Below are positions 6,939 through 10,536 of a stretch of 10,536 nucleotides of DNA, one piece after another; positions within the stretch are counted from its first letter, which is position 1, and every line of letters starts with the position of its first letter. Under the pieces are notes generated by a model. That model saw nothing but the letters and a program-made list of their open reading frames with translations, was not told the DNA's origin and did not search any database. The stretch is from Planctomycetota bacterium (lineage in GTDB: Bacteria > Planctomycetota > B15-G4 > JADJEK01): assembly GCA_016795255.1 (NCBI GenBank), contig JAEUIB010000686.1:1-10536 (forward strand), written 5' to 3'. The translations under genes and the position numbers were made by a program.

Positions 6939-7091
6939 CGACGACGGTCTCCCGATCGGGGTTCGCATGGCCCGAGAGACTACGAGCCGGTCGCGCACCG
7001 TCGCTCGACGGAATCGAGTCGCCCCGCACCGGCTTCCTCACGGTCGTCGCGCGCGCTACCGTCCTGCGCGAACACCACGGAGATCCCGAGC
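6939..7091. promoter_or_regulatory. Divergent intergenic region between the lipoprotein gene and xylAB
   Basis: This 153-base gap must hold the start signals for the - strand lipoprotein gene and the + strand xylose operon. GGAG at 7079-7082, nine bases before the xylA ATG, is the likely ribosome binding site. A 14-base inverted repeat, CCGTCG-CT-CGACGG (6998-7011), lies near the middle and could be an operator, though such short GC palindromes are common in DNA of this composition. No convincing -35/-10 pair was found. Confidence 0.4.
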
Positions 7092-8267
7092 ATGGACGCG
7101 TTCAATCCGACGAAGGACGACCGGTTCACCTTCGGCCTGTGGACCGTCGGCAACACCGGGCGCGACCCGTTCGGCGATGCCGTGCGCAAGCCGCTCGCCC
7201 CGCCGTACGTCGTGAAGAAGCTCGCCGAGTGCGGCGCGTGGGGCGTCAACCTCCACGACAACGACCTGGTGCCGTTCGGCTCCTCGGCCGCGACGCGCGA
7301 CGCGATCGTCCGCGACTTCAAGGCCGCGCTGTCGGACCACGGCATGTGCGTGCCGATGGCGACGACGAACCTGTTCGGCCATCCGATCTTCAAGGACGGT
7401 GCGTTCTCGTCGAACGACCCGAAGGTCCGCGCGTTCGCGCTGAAGAAGACGATGGATGCGATCGACCTCGGTGTCGAGCTCGGCGCGAAGATCTACGTGT
7501 TCTGGGGCGGGCGCGAAGGCGCCGAAGCCGACGCGTGCCGCGATCCGCGCGTCGCGATCCAGCGCATGCGCGACGCGCTCGACTTCCTCTGTGGCTACGT
7601 CCGCGACCAGAACTACGACCTGAAGTTCGCGCTCGAGGCGAAGCCGAACGAGCCGCGCGGCGACATCTACTTCCCGACCACCGGGCACATGCTGCACTTC
7701 ATCGAGACGCTGCACCACAAGGACATGGTCGGCGTGAATCCCGAAGTGGCGCACGAAAACATGGCGGGATTGCCGTTCCAGCACGCCGTCGCGCAGGCGA
7801 TGGAGGCCGGCAAGCTGTTCCACATCGACCTCAACGCGCAGAAGATCGGCCGCTACGACCAGGACCTGCGCTTCGGTTCGGAAGACGTGAAGCAGGCGTT
7901 CCTGCTCGTGCGCCTGCTCGAAGGCACGACGGGCGGTCCGCGCTACGCGGGGCCGCGCCACTTCGACGCGCACGCGTATCGGACCGAGGACGAGGACGGC
8001 GTGTGGGACTTCGCGCGCGGCTGCATGCGCACGTACAAGATCCTGAAGGTCCGCGCCCAAGCGTTCGACGCCGATCCGAGCGTGCGCGAGCTGATCGCGC
8101 CGACGAAGGACCCGGCGATCGATCCGCTGCTGTCGGGGTACACGCGGGACAAGGCGACGAAGCTCCGTCAGCTCGCGATCGATCCCGACGCGACCGCGGC
8201 GCGCGGTCTGCGGTACGAACGGCTCGACCAACTGATGATGGAGCACCTGCTCGGCGTGCGCGGATAG
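7092..8267 (+). CDS. xylA: Xylose isomerase, class I (actinobacterial type)
   Basis: A 391-residue cytoplasmic enzyme that interconverts D-xylose and D-xylulose using two divalent metal ions; length and sequence match the short class I enzymes of Streptomyces (about 388 residues). [10 protein letters not shown] is the typical start. Active-site residues are conserved with a +1 offset from Streptomyces numbering: His55 and Asp58 in VNLHDND, Glu182 and Lys184 in [10 protein letters not shown], Glu218 and His221 in [13 protein letters not shown], Asp246 in HIDLN, Asp256 and Asp258 in YDQDLRFG. Asp292 in [11 protein letters not shown] is the equivalent of Streptomyces Asp287. The C-terminus [14 protein letters not shown] is also family-like. 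Start ATG 7092 follows GGAG (7079-7082). Xylulokinase follows after nine bases, forming a xylose-use operon. Many such enzymes also isomerise glucose. No xylose regulator or transporter is seen nearby. Confidence 0.97.
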   Translation: MDAFNPTKDDRFTFGLWTVGNTGRDPFGDAVRKPLAPPYVVKKLAECGAWGVNLHDNDLVPFGSSAATRDAIVRDFKAALSDHGMCVPMATTNLFGHPIFKDGAFSSNDPKVRAFALKKTMDAIDLGVELGAKIYVFWGGREGAEADACRDPRVAIQRMRDALDFLCGYVRDQNYDLKFALEAKPNEPRGDIYFPTTGHMLHFIETLHHKDMVGVNPEVAHENMAGLPFQHAVAQAMEAGKLFHIDLNAQKIGRYDQDLRFGSEDVKQAFLLVRLLEGTTGGPRYAGPRHFDAHAYRTEDEDGVWDFARGCMRTYKILKVRAQAFDADPSVRELIAPTKDPAIDPLLSGYTRDKATKLRQLAIDPDATAARGLRYERLDQLMMEHLLGVRG

Positions 8268-8276
8268 GGGGCTCCG

Positions 8277-9775
8277 ATGGGTTCCGCGAGCGCGCTGTTC
8301 CTCGGACTCGACGTCGGTACGCAGGGCACGAAGGCGCTCGTGCTCGACGCCGACCGTGAGCGCATCGTCGCTCGGGCCTCGTCGTCGTACGGGCTGATCG
8401 AAGGTCTGCCCGCCGGCCACGCCGAACAACATCCGACGACGTGGCTGACCGCGATCGGCGACGTGCTCGATCGCCTCGAAGCCGGCGGCGTCGACCGCAA
8501 GGCGATCCGGGCGATCGGAGTCTCGGGTCAGCAGCACGGGTTCGTCGCGCTCGATCGCGACGGCGCGATCCTGCGACCGGCGAAATTGTGGTGCGACACG
8601 GCGACGGCTGCCGAAGCGCGCGAACTGTCGGAACGCGTCGGGCACGCGGTGCCGACCGGATACACGGCGTCGAAGATCCTGTGGATGAAGCGCCACGAGC
8701 CCGAGCGGTTCGCGCGTCTCGCGACCGTGCTGCTGCCGCACGACTACGTGAACTACGTGCTCACCGGCCGCGCCGTGATGGAAGCCGGCGACGCGTCGGG
8801 CACCGGGTTCTTCGACGCTGCGCGCCGAGCGTTCGACGAGCGCGCGATGGCCGCGATCGACGCCGGACTGAGCGCGAAGCTGCCGCCGTTGATCGGACCG
8901 GGCGAAACGGTCGGGACCGTCGCGTTCGCCGGCCGCGACGTGTTCGGGCTGTCCGAGTCGACGCTGGTCGCGACCGGCGGCGGCGACAACATGATGTCGG
9001 CGATCGGCGCGGGCGCGACGCGGGCCGGCGTCGTCGTCGTCAGCCTCGGCACGTCGGGGACCGCGTTCACGCGGACCGAGAAGCCGCTGATCGATCCGCG
9101 CGGACTGATCGCGCCGTTCTGTGATTCCGCGGGCGCGTGGCTGCCGCTGTTGTGCGTGATGAACCTGACCGGCGTCAGCGAAGAGATCCGCGCGCTGTCG
9201 GCGGCCGAGTTCGGCGGCGATCTCGAGCGACTGACGCGCGCCGCCGCCGCGGTCGAGCCCGGCGTCGGCGGCGCTCTGCTGCTGCCGTACCTGAACGGCG
9301 AGCGCGTCCCGGACCTGCCGGAGGCGACGGGGGCGCTGATCGGCATCCGGCCGGGCACGCTGCGGGCGGCCGAGCTGTTCCGGCTCGCGCTCGAAGGGAC
9401 CAGTCTGAACCTCGCGCTCGGAGTCGATCGGATGCGCGATCTCGGGGTCCGGGTCGACGCCGTGCGGCTCGTCGGCGGGGCGGCGGCGAACCCGCTGTGG
9501 CGATCGATCCTCGCGGCCGCACTCGAGGCTCCGGTCGTTCGGTTGGCCGAGTCGGAGTCCGCTGCCCTCGGCGGCGCGATCCAGGCGCTGTGGACGTGGC
9601 GCCGGGCCCGGGGGATGCGGCCTCGATCGATGCCGTGGCCGCGCCGTACGTTCGGACCGAGGGTGACGTGGAGCCGCCCGACCCCGGTCTGCGCGCCTGC
9701 TATCGGGAGGCCAAGGGCCGATTCGTCCGGTGGGCGACCGCATTGTTCGGTCCACAGGCCGATCCACGGGGTTGA
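8277..9775 (+). CDS. xylB: Xylulokinase, with an apparent one-base frameshift near its 3' end
   Basis: FGGY-family kinase that phosphorylates D-xylulose to xylulose 5-phosphate for the pentose phosphate pathway. Motifs in order: FLGLDVGTQGTK with Asp12 (8-19), SGQQHG (83-88), KLWCDTAT, PTGYTASKILWMKRHEPE, LLPHDYVNYVLTG, DASGTGFFD (172-180), GGGDN with the catalytic base Asp237, LGTSGT (258-262 region), VRLVGGAAANPLW and ESESAALGGAIQAL (425-438). The reading frame fits the family to about residue 445 (base 9611). The expected tail, AASIDAVAAPYVRTEGDVE to ALFGPQADPRG, is then in the -1 frame and ends at TGA 9773-9775. One extra G in the run 9610-9614 would give a seamless protein of about 499 residues, a normal length. 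As written, the first frame has no stop and continues into the next gene. G-rich bases 8267-8271 form the ribosome binding site; the gene follows xylA by nine bases. Confidence 0.9.
9602..9614 (+). other. Frameshift site: 10-bp GC palindrome with adjoining G5 run
   Basis: CCGGGCCCGG (9602-9611) is a perfect palindrome, and its last two bases begin a run of five G (9610-9614). Here the xylulokinase coding sequence passes from one frame to the -1 frame. This matches one G missing from the run, the type of error or mutation expected at a homopolymer next to a strong hairpin. A classic X-XXY-YYZ slippery heptamer is not present in the zero frame (it reads C-CGG-GGG), so programmed -1 ribosomal slippage is less likely. 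Confidence 0.75.
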
Positions 9776-9833
9776 ACCGGCCGCCGAGTCGTCCGTTGCA
9801 AAGAGCTTCCGTACGAGAGCCGGGCTTCAAATC

Positions 9834-9838
9834 GGAGG
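9834..9838 (+). promoter_or_regulatory. Strong Shine-Dalgarno site deciding the start of the last gene
   Basis: GGAGG lies seven bases before ATG 9846. It is the clearest ribosome binding site in the window. It shows that the toroid-fold lipoprotein is translated on its own, even though the frame upstream is open all the way back to the xylulokinase start. The 70-base gap before the ATG holds no other recognisable signal. Confidence 0.8.
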
Positions 9839-9845
9839 GTCGAGG

Positions 9846-10536
9846 ATGATCGCGACGAGACACGCGGGTGCGCTGATCGTGGTGAGTTGCGCCGTAGCCT
9901 GGGGCTGCGGAGGGGCCAAGGCACTGCGAACCGACGAAGCGGCGGCGGAGGTCTCCGAGCACGCGGCGACCGAGGCGGCCGACAAGGCGTTGCACTGGCT
10001 GGTGACGCACCAGCAACCCGACGGCTCGTGGTCGAGCGCCGAGTTCGCGAGCGGCACGGACTTGCCGTCGGACACGCCGCCGGCGCGAGTCCACGACGTC
10101 GGCGTCACCGGGCTCGCGGTGCTCGCGCTGCAAGAAGCCGGCCAGCAGCCCGACCGCGGCGAGTACGCGACCGCCGTGAAGAGCGCACTCGCGTTCCTGC
10201 TGAAGATCCAGGACCCGAAGCTCGGCTGCTTCGGCGAGGCCAACTCGCACCAAGCGTTCCTCTACGACCACGCGCTCGCGACGCGCGCCGTCGTGCGCGG
10301 ATTCGCCGCGACGAAGGACGCGAAGCTCCGCGACGCCGCCGCGGCCGGACTCCGATTCATCGAGTCGGCGCGCAATCCGTACAAGGCGTGGCGCTACGCG
10401 TATCCGCCCGACGGTCAGAACGACGTGTCGATGACCGGGTTCATGGTGCTGACGTTGGCCGAAGCCCAGCAGGCGGGCTTCCCCGTGTCGCCGGAGGCGA
10501 AGCAGGGCGCGCTGTTGTTCATCGACGAGATGACCG
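9846..10536 (+). CDS. Lipoprotein with terpenoid-cyclase/prenyltransferase toroid fold, N-terminal part
   Basis: The gene runs off the window; 230 residues are visible. MIATRHAGALIVVSCAVAWGC is a lipoprotein-type signal with Cys21 after Trp-Gly, similar to the LWGC of the hydrolase lipoprotein. The mature part has repeated paired-helix units ending in Gly- or aromatic-rich turns, as in the prenyltransferase/squalene-oxidase repeat: ALHWLVTHQQPDGSW (48-62), VGVTGLAVLALQEAG (85-99), ALAFLLKIQDPKLGCFGE (114-131), LYDHALATRAVV (139-150), GLRFIESARNPYKAWRY (168-184) and SMTGFMVLTLAEAQQAGF (195-212). Squalene-hopene cyclases share this alpha/alpha toroid, but an exported lipoprotein with no cyclase DxDD motif in the visible part is unlikely to be a cytoplasm-side cyclase. 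Such proteins are frequent in Planctomycetota; their function is unknown to me. The start is fixed by GGAGG (9834-9838). Confidence 0.8.
   Translation, partial: MIATRHAGALIVVSCAVAWGCGGAKALRTDEAAAEVSEHAATEAADKALHWLVTHQQPDGSWSSAEFASGTDLPSDTPPARVHDVGVTGLAVLALQEAGQQPDRGEYATAVKSALAFLLKIQDPKLGCFGEANSHQAFLYDHALATRAVVRGFAATKDAKLRDAAAAGLRFIESARNPYKAWRYAYPPDGQNDVSMTGFMVLTLAEAQQAGFPVSPEAKQGALLFIDEMT

Noticed and set aside
7056..10271. A 1071-codon open frame on the - strand opposite xylA, xylB and the last gene.
   Set aside because: It is Arg/Ala/Val-rich low-information sequence antisense to clearly recognisable genes, the usual by-product of high GC content in such DNA.
8277..10536. A single giant open frame joining xylulokinase to the toroid-fold lipoprotein.
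   Set aside because: The region between 9612 and 9845 is not protein-like in that frame, the true kinase C-terminus is found in the -1 frame, and the second gene has its own strong GGAGG and lipoprotein signal.

Overview
The window is uniformly GC-rich, densely coded bacterial chromosome. Three things point to a high-GC member of the Planctomycetota: a secreted protein with four tandem YHS/TRASH-like cysteine modules, a lipoprotein with the terpenoid-cyclase/prenyltransferase toroid fold, and another lipoprotein with an unusual hydrolase architecture. This is inference from family content; no rRNA or tRNA is present to confirm it. No phage, transposase, CRISPR or toxin-antitoxin gene is visible.

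Layout. (1) Positions 1-3104, + strand, corrinoid block: the 3' end of cobyric acid synthase (cobQ), then a substrate-binding protein, a FecCD/BtuC-type permease and an ATPase. The last three overlap through ATGA junctions and form a complete BtuFCD-type importer, so corrinoid uptake is coupled to late B12 assembly. (2) Positions 3314-4192, + strand: an exported four-module cysteine-rich protein, ending at a strong 15-bp hairpin (4230-4262) that also closes the genes converging from the other strand. (3) Positions 6938 to 4265, - strand: a lipoprotein combining an alpha/beta hydrolase with a C-terminal transglutaminase-like region that seems to lack its cysteine, then an exported serine beta-lactamase-family hydrolase. 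A REP-like GC-rich palindrome lies between them. (4) Positions 7092-9775, + strand: xylose isomerase (xylA) and xylulokinase (xylB), nine bases apart, converting xylose to xylulose 5-phosphate. (5) Positions 9846-10536, + strand: the start of a toroid-fold lipoprotein that runs off the window.

The most notable point is in xylB. Its family-like sequence changes from one frame to another at a five-G run (about 9610-9614) next to a 10-bp GC palindrome. Adding one base restores a normal kinase of about 499 residues. As written, the original kinase frame has no stop codon and reads straight into the next lipoprotein gene, so a naive call would give a false kinase-lipoprotein fusion. An assembly error is the simplest explanation, but a real mutation or slippage is not excluded.

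I see no clear undescribed defence or mobile system. The better leads are the four-module cysteine protein, the hydrolase/degenerate-transglutaminase lipoprotein, and the small palindromic structures between genes.
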